DNA of 64,000 bases from Ophiodon elongatus (lineage: Eukaryota; Chordata; Actinopteri; Perciformes; Hexagrammidae). The stretch is from assembly GCA_016806645.1 (NCBI GenBank), contig JACSYO010000566.1, forward strand, positions 1,134,001 to 1,198,000, in the 5' to 3' direction. This document shows positions 50,396-61,300 of this stretch, piece by piece. Position numbers and translations under genes: made by a program. The notes beneath the pieces are model-generated. The model was given only the letters and a program-made list of their open reading frames with translations. It was not told where the DNA came from and ran no database searches. Within the stretch, counting starts at the first letter, position 1; each line of letters opens with the position of its first letter.

Positions 50396-51551
50396 TTTTT
50401 TCTTAGCACTTTACTTAATTAGTCTGTTGTGCCCATTGATCACATATAATACAGTTATTATAAAAATGGCTTTTTAACTTTACACCCAAAGCAACAACGA
50501 AATGTTTTCTTAAAATATGTATGCTAAAAATACTGAGAAAGTATTTCCACTAAAAGTACCGGAAATAGCTTGTGATTCTGCAATGATGACATGACCATGT
50601 TTTGCTGTTTCTTCTGTTTCTTCTCTGTTTACCTCATGTAGTTCTTGTTGTAGGCACTTACCAGGGCATAACAGACCGCTTTGTGAGGAGATAACACATG
50701 AATCACCTCAGTTTTAATCAACCTGTTATTTGTTTTAGTCCAACACATTTTTTTTTCCTAGTCACCGTTGCAATGAGAACTACACAGCATAAACAGCCAT
50801 TTGGCAAATGTCCTCTCTAGATACTCATTTTGTAGCTGAATTTCATTAAGCTTAATGTGACGACGTAATCAAAAGTAATCTGCCCCTTGCCTTGATTTAA
50901 AACCCATTTAAACTGTTCGGATACAGATGATTTGTCATTACATCAACATAATAGAATATATAACAATATTTCCATGAAAAATCAAGAATCCATTTTAAAT
51001 AGAAAAAGGGGGTTTATATTTCATCAAAAGGCTTACACCATAGTCACTGTAATTTGTCTACTCTACTAAATCTCTCTCCCCATAATAGACATGTGTTATT
51101 ACTGTATCTCTAACTCGTCTATGGATGTTTGACAAAGCACAGACGGTATTGCTTGGGACCACACAGACAGTTCCACAACTCTGAACACATTTAACAGTCA
51201 ATTACAAGAGAGTTGACCATCATCATCTTCACTTTCTTTTCTCTGCCTGCATTTCTGTATGAATGGTATTGAAATATATTGTTTTGCAATAAATGCCCCT
51301 TTCGGTTGATTTAAGCTTGGTTTGATGTAACGGTTACAAAGCCACCACTTCAGCTGGGGTTGAAACTGGGAGAGCATGTAGTCTACTTTAAACTGTTCCA
51401 TCCCAGTCCAATAGTAGATTTGCCAGTGTATCTGAGCCGGGGACCGGCAATGGGTATGCCTTTGAAACAGTACTACAGAGCTCTCCACCCCTGCCCATGG
51501 CCTTGTCCATTCAGTGTCGTTGGTGTGTGGTGCTCTACAAAGCTGCGCTTC
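50396..51551 (-). other. lrrn3: Probable 3' UTR of lrrn3 (extent uncertain)
   Basis: The AT-rich sequence downstream of the lrrn3 stop has no reading frame of interest and no recognisable transposon, which fits a 3' UTR. Its end depends on which of the two candidate polyadenylation hexamers (50713-50718 or 50390-50395) is used. An ATTTATT motif on the minus strand near 51282-51295 resembles an AU-rich element, but this is weak evidence. Confidence 0.35.
50713..50718 (-). terminator. Possible lrrn3 polyadenylation signal (ATTAAA on minus strand)
   Basis: ATTAAA read on the minus strand, about 0.84 kb past the lrrn3 stop codon. It is the nearest common hexamer variant I found downstream of the stop. 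Short AT-rich hexamers arise often by chance in this DNA. Confidence 0.22.
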
Positions 51552-53681
51552 TTAAAAGGCATTGTCAGATACATTTATGACTGTGGCTTTCACTTTGACT
51601 CCACTTGGCAGTCCCTTACCCGAAACCCACAGCTTTGTAAAGAAAGGAGAGTGCATACCGGTTGCTTCCACTGGTGTCAGCGAAGCTTTGGAGTCGCATT
51701 TCCTTATATCCCCATAAAGGTGATGGTTCCTCAGAGACACATAAATAAGCAGGCATGCCACTGAAATCACAGCCAAGAGCACACCAAAGACGGTGATTAC
51801 TGCTGCGTCCCATTTTTCTGTGTCCTTGGCTGCCAGCTCTAATCCTTTAGTGGTGACATTGACACATTTGGTGTCATGGTTGTAATGGATGCTGCCGACA
51901 TCCACACAGACTTTGTACAGAGTGGCGGGGCTGAGATGGGTGAGGTTGTAGGCCTGGACGTCAGAGGGAACCCTGGTGGTAAATGCTGTGGTGGGATGGT
52001 TAGCATCTGACCCTGTGTACCATTTAATGTTTGGGGCCAAGGTGCCATGGCCGGCCTTCCACGAAACCAGGATAGAATTAGTCTCCACTGATTTTATTAT
52101 GACATTCAGAGACCCATTTGCAGTTTGGGGAAAATATCCATTCACCTCTACTGAAACAGATTTAAGATCAGCTCCAACCAGATTATGGGCAACACAAGTG
52201 TAAAGACCAGCTTCATTTTCTGTTATATCATAGATGTCAAAAGTTCCCTCTGGGTGCATGTAGAACTTGTCAGACACGGTGTTAGGCAGGACCCTGGTAC
52301 CAGACGGGGTGATCCAGTAGATGTCCGGCTCTGGTTCAGCGAAGGCCCGACAATGGAGTGACACAGAGCTCCCGTTCGGTGCTTTAATGTGCCCAGGCAT
52401 GCTTTCGGGAGATATGAGTGGCAGACAAATCTCCATCATCTCCCTGAAGTGCACCTGTCGGACATGCTGGCCCTCGTACTCTGGTGGCTCCACACAGTAC
52501 AGTGAATCAGGCTCCATGAAGCGAAGGTTGGTCTTGTTCATGTTCATCCAGCGGACTACGCAGTCACAGCGGATGGGGTTGCTGTGCATGCTAACCTCTC
52601 TGAGATTTGGGAGGGACTCGACAGTAATCCTGTGAAGGGCACTGAGCGCATTGCCATTTAACATTAGGGTTTCCAGCCGCGGTAGTTTATAGAAAGCATT
52701 AGGATGGATATAGGAGAGTCTAGGATTGTTGGTGGCTTCTATTTTGGTCAGCTCGGGGAGGTTATTGAGGGCAAAGCTATCAATGGAAACTAGCTCTGGC
52801 ATGCTATTAATCCCTAGTTCTTTCAGATGTAACATATCCACAAAGTCTCCTCTCTGTATCCTCGCAATTGGGTTTTTATTTAGATCCAAAAACTTAAGAT
52901 TTTTAGCATTTTTCAGGGCAGAATGAGGCACCTCCGAGAAAATATTATCATAGAACGAGATGCTCTCTAAGTTATCAAGACCAGCCAGTGCATCGTCAGG
53001 AAGCTGAGATAGGTTCATTCTGGTGAGAACCAGACTGCGTAGGTTAGTGAGAGGTTTGAAGTTCATATCATCAATAGAAAGAATAGGATTCTCACCAATC
53101 ATCAGGATCTCCAGATTTGGCATGGGCTCGAACCACTCTCTTTTAATGGCTGTCAGCTTGTTAGAATTGAGGTGGAGCCGCACAAGGTTGCTGAGACCCT
53201 GAAAAGCCATTGGGGAAATGGAGGAGATGAGGTTGTGATTCATGTAGAGCTCCTGAAGGTTCGCCACCTCAGCAAGACTTCGCTCAGGCAACTCTCGTAT
53301 CCAATTTTCCTCCAAATGAAGGGACAACAGGTGAGGAAGATTCCCCAGGTGGACATCGCTGATGGAGGATAAATTGTTTTGCGATAAATCAATCTCTGTG
53401 ATGTTGGCCAGGTAATCCAAGGGTTTGTCAATCTTGGCAACATTGTTTGTTTGCAGTAATAGTACTTGTGTGCCCACTGGTAATTGTTCCGGCAGGCTAA
53501 AGAGTCCCAAGTCATTACAGTCAACTGTCTGAGCCTCCATGTACACCGAACTTGGAGAAAACCAGGGTCTAATCTCACATACACAGAGCTTTGGGCAATC
53601 AGGCCTCTCCTCTGTGGCCACAACAAAAGAGGCCATGGCCAAGCCAACAAAGAGGCGATCCACGAATGACACGTCCTTCAT
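51552..53681 (-). CDS. lrrn3: Leucine-rich repeat neuronal protein 3 (LRRN3/NLRR-3), complete single-exon coding region
   Basis: Type I membrane protein of the neuronal LRR (NLRR) family, expected on the surface of neurons; the family is linked to adhesion and to modulating receptor signalling and endocytosis. Seen in the 709-residue translation: hydrophobic signal peptide at about 1-23; LRRNT with C29, C33, C35 and C55; about 12 LRRs of 22-24 residues spanning 71-356; LRRCT with C372, C374, C396 and C419; Ig domain at about 425-514 with C444, W456 and C496 in an LYTC motif; FN3 domain at about 523-612; transmembrane helix at about 626-648; 60-residue tail. N-glycosylation sequons fall at N93, N103, N223, N382, N436, N522, N579 and N608. 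The ATG has A at -3, and the M-K-D start, the WMNMNKTN block after the LRRCT cysteines and the KVKATVI near the C-terminus match my recollection of mammalian LRRN3 (about 708 aa) better than LRRN1 or LRRN2. The frame ends in TAA with no internal stop. Teleost a/b duplicate assignment cannot be made here. Confidence 0.96.
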   Translation of the reverse strand: MKDVSFVDRLFVGLAMASFVVATEERPDCPKLCVCEIRPWFSPSSVYMEAQTVDCNDLGLFSLPEQLPVGTQVLLLQTNNVAKIDKPLDYLANITEIDLSQNNLSSISDVHLGNLPHLLSLHLEENWIRELPERSLAEVANLQELYMNHNLISSISPMAFQGLSNLVRLHLNSNKLTAIKREWFEPMPNLEILMIGENPILSIDDMNFKPLTNLRSLVLTRMNLSQLPDDALAGLDNLESISFYDNIFSEVPHSALKNAKNLKFLDLNKNPIARIQRGDFVDMLHLKELGINSMPELVSIDSFALNNLPELTKIEATNNPRLSYIHPNAFYKLPRLETLMLNGNALSALHRITVESLPNLREVSMHSNPIRCDCVVRWMNMNKTNLRFMEPDSLYCVEPPEYEGQHVRQVHFREMMEICLPLISPESMPGHIKAPNGSSVSLHCRAFAEPEPDIYWITPSGTRVLPNTVSDKFYMHPEGTFDIYDITENEAGLYTCVAHNLVGADLKSVSVEVNGYFPQTANGSLNVIIKSVETNSILVSWKAGHGTLAPNIKWYTGSDANHPTTAFTTRVPSDVQAYNLTHLSPATLYKVCVDVGSIHYNHDTKCVNVTTKGLELAAKDTEKWDAAVITVFGVLLAVISVACLLIYVSLRNHHLYGDIRKCDSKASLTPVEATGMHSPFFTKLWVSGKGLPSGVKVKATVINVSDNAF

Positions 53682-53923
53682 ATTGGACCGTTTCCCTCCA
53701 GTAAGAAATTGGTCCTTGTAGATTAAGTGGGCTAAGCTGTTAACTTCACAAATAATGAATCATTTGCTGCAGCTGCTGAGGCGATTGACTCACCACCCCT
53801 GCCACCGCCACCACCAACTGCAGCAGGGCTCCCTGGGGTTTTTTGTCTTGCTGTGTCGACGCCCTTGGATGTAATGACCAATCACTCACTGTTGCCTGCA
53901 GGTGTCAGGGTTCGGGGCCAAGG
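53682..53923 (-). other. lrrn3: Probable 5' UTR of lrrn3 in the coding exon, with candidate splice acceptor
   Basis: Read on the minus strand, a long pyrimidine-rich stretch (53932-53980) is followed by a CTGCAG acceptor ending at 53924, which would start the coding exon at 53923, 242 bases before the ATG. The sequence between acceptor and ATG has no recognisable coding content. LRRN genes usually carry their whole reading frame in one exon preceded by non-coding 5' exons, so an acceptor just upstream is expected. The exact acceptor is inferred from consensus only; a nearer AG could be used instead. Confidence 0.35.
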
Positions 53924-54117
53924 CTGCAGTCAGGCAGACCCGAGAAGGTGGGAGTGGGGGAAAAAAGAAGAAAAAAAAAAGGATGGACTGATATTCTACT
54001 TCAAAGGATTTATGTTAAGCACATTCATAGGTATCCATGGAAAATCTCTTTAAAGATGGTTGTCCTCATTGATTGTCGTCACTTGCTTCCAGAGTCCACA
54101 GCCCAGTCCATTCCTAC
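53924..54117 (-). other. lrrn3: Candidate small 5'-UTR intron of lrrn3
   Basis: The minus strand reads ACACAG then GTAGGAA across 54118/54117, a good donor match, and the polypyrimidine plus CTGCAG acceptor lies at 53924. Together they define an intron of about 194 bp, a normal size for a fish. The purine run on the plus strand at 53938-53981 is explained by this tract. Inferred from splice consensus only, without transcript evidence. Confidence 0.3.
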
Positions 54118-54230
54118 CTGTGTAAGACAAACAAGACAGAGAGAAGCAATGTGAGAATTACAGGATACTGGACTTGGTCAGGGAATTTCATAACAGAGGG
54201 ATTTGGGCATATTGACATTTGTCATAGGCA
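54118..54230 (-). other. lrrn3: Candidate non-coding first or upstream exon of lrrn3
   Basis: If the donor at 54118/54117 is real, the sequence immediately above it on the minus strand is a non-coding 5' exon of lrrn3. Its upstream end cannot be placed: I see no clear TATA box or CpG-dense promoter next to it, so 54230 is an arbitrary limit. Confidence 0.2.
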
Positions 54231-54334
54231 CACTGATGCATGTTGACATTTGTGCACTCTCCCTTCAAGATATAGAACCGTGGATTTATATCTACTTGAC
54301 CTTCTAGACTTCATTCTGGGGGCGTACCAATGTG

Positions 54335-54352
54335 CCCCCCCCCACCCCCCCC
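54335..54352 (+). repeat. C-run pair
   Basis: Nine and eight C bases separated by one A; the minus strand carries matching G runs upstream of lrrn3. Confidence 0.9.
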
Positions 54353-55930
54353 ATATGGCATTCAACTCTGATGTTAGCAGTGTATGTCTATTATTGGTTA
54401 AATAAAAAGCTTTATTAAGATTCTTAAATAGCAGACATCCTAGGGCTTAAGCATTAGCCTTTGGGGCAAGCGGCTTAAAGACACTGGAATATGTCAGTTA
54501 CTATGGCAACAAGTAAACGGGCAGCCAATGACACACACCACAGTGAGACAGTTTGCTGTACATGTCACAGATGCAGCCTGCACCTGTTTGTCAGAAGATG
54601 CAGCTAAAAAAATATGAATGTGTTGACGTAATTTATTGGTGAAATGAACAAATCTGCACACTAATCAGATTTAACATTTTTACGAAATACAGGTCATGCT
54701 ACTCATCAGTGGCCACGCATTGTATACAGCAATGTTAGGATGTAAAGAGGCCTAAAGGAAAAATAAACTGCATAATTATGGTCATGGACACATGTTGACA
54801 AACAATAATCAAAGGTCAAGAAGAGATTGCCACAAGTTGTATGTGTGGCTTTGTTAAATTACATTTTACAGAATTCTTCAGAATGACACAATGAAAAAAA
54901 ATGACACCGTAACTGTGTTTGAAATGTCTCACTCATTCACTATCAACACTTCTGAATCATTGCCACAATTAACAGGAATTTTACAGAAAGTACATGCAAT
55001 TGACTTATTTCATTCTACTGTGGAGGTTTTTGAGGGCATACATTTTCCACTCAGAATTTGGACACTTTAATAAAATGGCGGTGGGTTCATATAGTGCATT
55101 GTAAATAGGGAGGGATTTTAGACACAACCCTCGTCTAAATTAAGTGAAAGCTGAAGGCTATATATTTTTTACGTCTTTCAATAGATTTTTAGGTGACATA
55201 CAGGTACATGCAGAACAAAACTTTATATTAGAGATGCAGGTATGTATAGTATTTTTAAGACGTTTAAAATGTCTATGTGTGTTTCATTGACAATCAATTA
55301 AGCGTCAGAAACTGTTTAGGATGTTTAGAATTTTAGGCCCATTTTATAGTTCATAAGTATCATCCATGTTGTGACATGTCGTATCGAGAACAGTTAAAGC
55401 TTAAACAAACATTATGAGGCAAACAAATCAACAAAGCGAACGGATTTGGTTCTTTGATTATTTGCCATTTATGATGTAATATTGATTAAATTGCCCAAAA
55501 CATTCTTCATGCAAGCCTGAATTATTTGAGAAAATAAACACATGCTGTACTGTAGATAACAAATAGACCTACAATGCATCATCTTGCATGATAGTCAGAT
55601 ATCTTTTCTTCATGTAGTGCCTCTTTTGCCATCACATTATCCATGTTCCATCCTCTTTTGTGATGGTAGAAAATCCACAGTTGAAGTGCACCATGTAATT
55701 TGCTGTATGTAACTGCCTCTTACTGAACAGATAGGTTTGATGGTGCTTGTGATATTTCAGGCCTATAAGAGCGTGTAGCACATCATGGGAAAAGTCAAGA
55801 GAGACGGGATAAAATGGAAAGAATCCAGAGAAGAAGTGTGACGGCGGCCGGAAAGTGAGAACAAGAAAAGAGAGATGGTTTCATTTCATCACCGTCTCCC
55901 CGTCAGTGGCCACAGGGGAGATGTGGAAGG

Positions 55931-55975
55931 GTATATATATATACAGTATATATATATATATATAAAAATAAATAA
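55931..55975 (+). repeat. (TA)n microsatellite
   Basis: TA tract with one CAG interruption at about 55944; self-complementary. Confidence 0.95.
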
Positions 55976-56120
55976 AATCTTCAGCAGATGGCAGAAATGC
56001 TGCAGTTTGTCCCGCTGGCGAAGCCAAGCCAGAGTTTCATTCCTCAACCTTTGGCTGAAGTCTAGTTTTGAAGGGGTGAGGGAGGAGGTAAGGCAGACAA
56101 GGAGCAGGTGGAATGAGAGT

Positions 56121-56144
56121 GAGAGAGAGAGAGAGAGAGAGAGG
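56121..56144 (+). repeat. (GA)n microsatellite
   Basis: Pure GA run. Confidence 0.95.
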
Positions 56145-58317
56145 GCGGGATTATTTTTCAAAAGCACCTGGCACTTTAATAAGCTACAACACCCAGAGCA
56201 TTCTGATAAACAGGGTTTAGCTTCTCTCCCTCAGCACTGGCCCTTCATTGTGGGCTTTGCAGTTGATCCGTGCCCTGGAAACAAAAGGCCATAATCTGTA
56301 ATTCAGCCTACAGCGTTTGGGTCTCACCTCTGCTCGCTCTGGTTTCTCTCTTCAGCAATCACAATTACCAGCAGTGTAATGTGGTCAGGTTGACTATTAT
56401 TGTGTCGAGCATTATTGTGCAATCACTGCAGGTGGCTCGGGTGTGCAGTTACTGTTTTACCAATGATGTTAATTGTGTCTTTTGGGATGTTTTGAAGCAA
56501 TGGCTTATGTTTTATGATCAATATATTCTGTTATAGGCTTTGCAGCACTCCGAAATAAAGTATTTGAATGTGAAGTGCTGGGGTGGAACACATCACATTA
56601 ATTAAGGTGTTACTTCATCAGATTTTCGTAAGCTTGGAGATAGACGTGAGGAGGACATCGTGGTATTGAGAGGTAGCCAGAGACAGATTGACAAAGACAA
56701 TTAGTTATTGTTTTTAGTTTAATGTGAATGTCTGTTGTCTGGCGAATATCTAGGATGGGATTAGGAAGGCTTTACCGGACAATTTGCAAGATGGTGTGGC
56801 CTGCAAACGCAACATATTTCCCTGCCAATTAATGAGGATAAAATTCTGTTGATCATTCAACACTTTGTTAATTTAAATAGAGATTTTAGGCTTTGTCGTG
56901 GCCACCACTTCATTTTGACTGCAAAATTACAGTTACTGTCAAAATTTGAAATGCATTTGGGCAGATCATTTTTTCGATAATTGATTAATAGTTTGGTCTA
57001 AAAAGTGTCTTGACATATTTATATCGTTTGTTTTGTCCTTGAATGATAAGAAAATATATTCTCTTTATAGAAAATCGTCCTGATGAATTTTCTTCCTAAA
57101 GGAATTTCTTGAACAGTGAAGCAAAATTATAGCAGATTCATTTTCAAATGATCGACTAATCAATTAAATCAAATAATTGCTTCAGCTCTTTCAAATTATT
57201 ATTCTAGCCATTCAGTTTGAGGTATATTGTCCAGTACTATTGCATGTGTGAAAAGTTACCAGATGGGGGCTGTGCGAAATCGGATAAAGTGTCTCATTTG
57301 ATGTCACTTGAGTCATTAAATAGTATAACTTGTGTTTAGATTAATGATTCAAATAAATAATAAAAAGTAATATTTAAATTAGTCTCTTTTTTGTTTTTAT
57401 TCCATTGTATCCAATAATGTGGCTATTTAATGGACCTAGTATCTGTGCAGAGTTAGGTAAACTCAGCCAATACATTTTGAAATGTAGATTTACTCTCAAA
57501 CTACTATTATTATTAATCCTGCTTTCCTATTTTTATATAACATAAATATCACAGGACTTTCATTGTCCCAAAAATAAAATATTAAATGTTATTGACAAAT
57601 GTATTTAAATCCGGTTTAATTTACAGTCTCCTGGGTGTCAGCTGAGTTTCCAGTGAAGGGCTGCAGAAGGAAAACGGTGGGAGTCATTTGTAAGAAGAAG
57701 CTGACTGAATCAGAGGTGACATCTTGTGTGGCAATGTGTCTGATGTCGCAAATGTACTGAGTCTTCAGGCATGCTTGCCGCCTTAGCGGAATAGTGTTGA
57801 GCCAATGACATAGTTATGTAATAAAACTGTTTGGAATAAAGACAATCAAGGCAAGACAGCTATGTAATACAACTAAGAAAATGCTTATACAATGCTCACT
57901 TTCAGATTAGCTGAATGTCAATGACAAGTGGAACATCCTCAGAGCTCAGTGTAGTTAATCAAGAGGTGTCGCAACACGTCAGCAAAATTGAAAAGCTTTC
58001 AACAACAGAGCGTCCATTAAGAATGCTTGTCTGGCTGGAAAAATATGGCTTGTTAATGGTAGAGAAACTGCATTTCATTACACTTTGTTATGAAGGTGGA
58101 ATCTGGTACCAAACTGCATCATCTTAAGTGAACTATCCAAATCATGCACAGGCAGTTGAACAGGTAAATTGGTATTGTACGACCGCATTACGTGGAGCCC
58201 AGTGAAGAGGCAGTCTATATTCTTGAGGCTATGCACTGTGACTGCTGTGGCTATGGAGTCTACACACTTGTACTAACCTATTAGTAACAGGTCCGGTCAA
58301 GCTACCCAGCCGCAGCG

Positions 58318-58320
<3 letters not shown>

Positions 58321-58370
<50 letters not shown>
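58321..58370 (+). repeat. Pure (CA)25 microsatellite
   Basis: Fifty uninterrupted bases of CA. Confidence 0.98.
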
Positions 58371-58376
<6 letters not shown>

Positions 58377-61300
58377 TCCACTGCTACAATGAAGAGCTAA
58401 TTTCCACCAATCCGCTACTCAGTTGCCGGTAATTGCGGTGGAGAGCGGAGGCAGAAGGGAGAGAAGAGATTTGGAGGACAAAATGACTCGCCAGAGGAGG
58501 AACTTGTCATTGTATCGGTAGTGGTGTATTAACCTCTGGTGACCCTGAGAATGCTGTCATTGCAGAAATAATTAACCTTTGCAAGACCATCAAGCCAAAG
58601 TATTAACCAGTCAAAGATTGGAATAAAACAAAGACATGTTGTGGTGTGCTTTATTGGCAATAAGGTGCATTTTGCTCCACAAAGAGTAATGTGGTTAATG
58701 TGGTTGAGGCAAATAGAATTAAAGGATGGATGCTTGTAATATGTGCCTGGAAAAGCCTTTGCAAACATTGTGTAGAGATACATAATCAACAGCTGGTAAT
58801 ATAACCTAGAGATCTTGAAATGGGATCTCCTGTAACTTAATGTCTAACTGCACTTACACATTAAACCTAAGCGTTGACATTTGTTCGGGAAGCCAATAGA
58901 AGCCTTTTATAGGTCAGGCTAAGGTGTTCACTCATGGAGTTAACACGAGTTCCCAGGTGTCAGAGGAAAGAGGGGGGCAATCATTCAAGCCATGGTCTCC
59001 AAAGCACCTCCATTACTGTAGCAGGCTGACAGTCTAGCCCATGGGCTTTTCACTTTCACCAGTGTTAATCCTGACTGCGACATTACAGCAAACAAGCGCC
59101 TGCTATCTGGCTTGTTTCAGGACTGACTTAACTGTGAGAAAACCCGCTAGGTTTGTTACACCAAAAAATAAGGTTAAACCTGCAATGACTGATGTTTTGG
59201 TGGCAAACTGTGAACACAACATAAACATATGGCCTTTTTTTTATTTGTTACCTTTTTAGCATATAGTTGCCTAGTTACACATCCAGGATCTATGGAGAAA
59301 CATTATTATTTATGTGAAGTCGATCCACCAAGTCAAGTGTTTATTCTGCCCTTTAGCTGCTAAATGGCCAACTATGTTCACCAGCTAGTTTCTAACTTAG
59401 TCTATCTGCTGCTTGTTGCTGGGCAGGTCGCATACTGTGGGTGGTGAGAGCTTTTTGGTTGAAAACAGCTTTCTGCAAGAGCTAAAAAAGACACTTTGAG
59501 CTGTAAGACACTATGAAGCCCCTAAAGAGCTAAGGAGAGCAACAGTCAGGTGAAAATTATTATAGCCCAACTGATACTTGATATTTTTAAGACAATACTG
59601 CTAATAATATTTGTAAATGAAAAAATGTACTTGTTCACCAGTCACTATGAGAGACACTTTAATTTGATCCATTGCTATTATAAAAATGATTGATTATAGC
59701 CTTTTAAAAAAAGAATATATATATATATATTTATATACATATAATGTGCCCGGGCCAAATATCATGCAGATTTACTGGGTGATTGGTATTCAATCCGGCA
59801 TTTTAAAAAAATCACTTTTTTGGAAGTGTTGTTGCATCACCATTAAGAGTTGGGAGCTACTTTATCTGTAAAGTTATTGACATATTCCCACTGAGAAGCT
59901 GAGAAATGGCTGTCATTGCATCACCATTATAAACCGGTATGTCGTTAGTCCTCGTTAGTAACATATTCCACTCTTAATTAGCGTGACATTTGACATTCCT
60001 GGAAAAGCTGGAACCCATCCTCATTAAAATGCTGCACATTTAGGTCGGCTTATTGTTGTTGTCAGGTAAAGACTCTTTTTTTGTTCAGTAATATTAATTA
60101 GACGCAGGCACATACTTAATGTGTTGAGGGAATTCTATGACTTATGTGCCTGAAAATGTACTATTTGGAAACCATTTGCTCTCATCTGAAAATGGCGCCA
60201 GACTAATCATGATGTACCTGATTTAGGACGCGGCTACATTTAAGAGGTTCAGCTGCTGTCAAGGTGAAAAGCTTTTCCATTCAGATCTTGGCAACACCTC
60301 ACACTTACTTTCCCACTGGGCCACCTCCATTACACTAACATTGTGGCTGTTCCGGACAGCAGTGGCACAAATACAGTTTGATTAGAGACCAGTGAGATAC
60401 GACCACTTTAAATTAATGAGTGTGCACAGTAGGGGCAGAAAGCATTGGTCCTGGTGGCTCCGCGGTGCTAATTCAGGCGAGCCTGACTCAGGTCGGTCGT
60501 GCCGCCAAACAGCCGGGCAGAATTGTTTGTTTTATGCTGTTTATTGAAATGAGTTATAAATCCTCCTCCTCGCTTCAGAGGGCTTGGATGAGGTTTGTCG
60601 GAGCGGGGAAGTAAAGATGATTGCTTTGTCGCAGGTTGGGTGCTCATGAATGCTCTGTGTGGCGACAGGTTGACCTACAGTTGATGTAAAAATAAAATAA
60701 TTTATAGTACAATACACAAGTTCTGTGAGGGTTTTTTGCATGCATTAAAGACAACATTTGTGAGATCTGAGCTGTGTAACAAGTCTCGATGTATAGGTGG
60801 TGTCGAGCATATTGGCCCTCGGGGAGATGATTATGAGCCCTGCACGGTTTAAGTTGTAAGAAGGTAGTATTGCATCTGCTGAGAGGTAGACCTTACACTC
60901 ACTGTGGTAAAACTGGGCAGAAGACATAAAGGTCAGACATAAGTGGAAAGTAGGGCGCAGCCGAATTGCCTCGTCTTTCAGGAGAATAGCCTGTGTATTG
61001 TAGAAATGGTTCACTGGGAATTTTGATCCACTGGTAATAAGCCGAGCAAGGCTTTCTTCTTCAAGTCACCCCCTCCCTCTCAGGTTCTTTCTTCTTCAGC
61101 TCCTTTTCTCATATTGCAACCCCCACATCTCTTTTTTTTTTTTATTTAAACCTTGTCCTTCATCCTGCACTCTCACATTTTTCTCCGCTCTTTAAACCCT
61201 TACAGTGAACATTTCTCCTTATGTTCCCCACTTGCATCATGATACACCCAAGCCATGGACTATTTAGAAAATAAGCATTTAATTTTGTTTCCCAGCGTCT

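Noticed and set aside
51360..53721. Several 60-136-codon frames on both strands within lrrn3
   Set aside because: Shadows of the lrrn3 coding sequence in other frames.
53843..54154. 103-codon and 66-codon plus-strand frames upstream of lrrn3
   Set aside because: They overlap the candidate 5'-UTR intron and its poly-purine tract and have no protein-like features.
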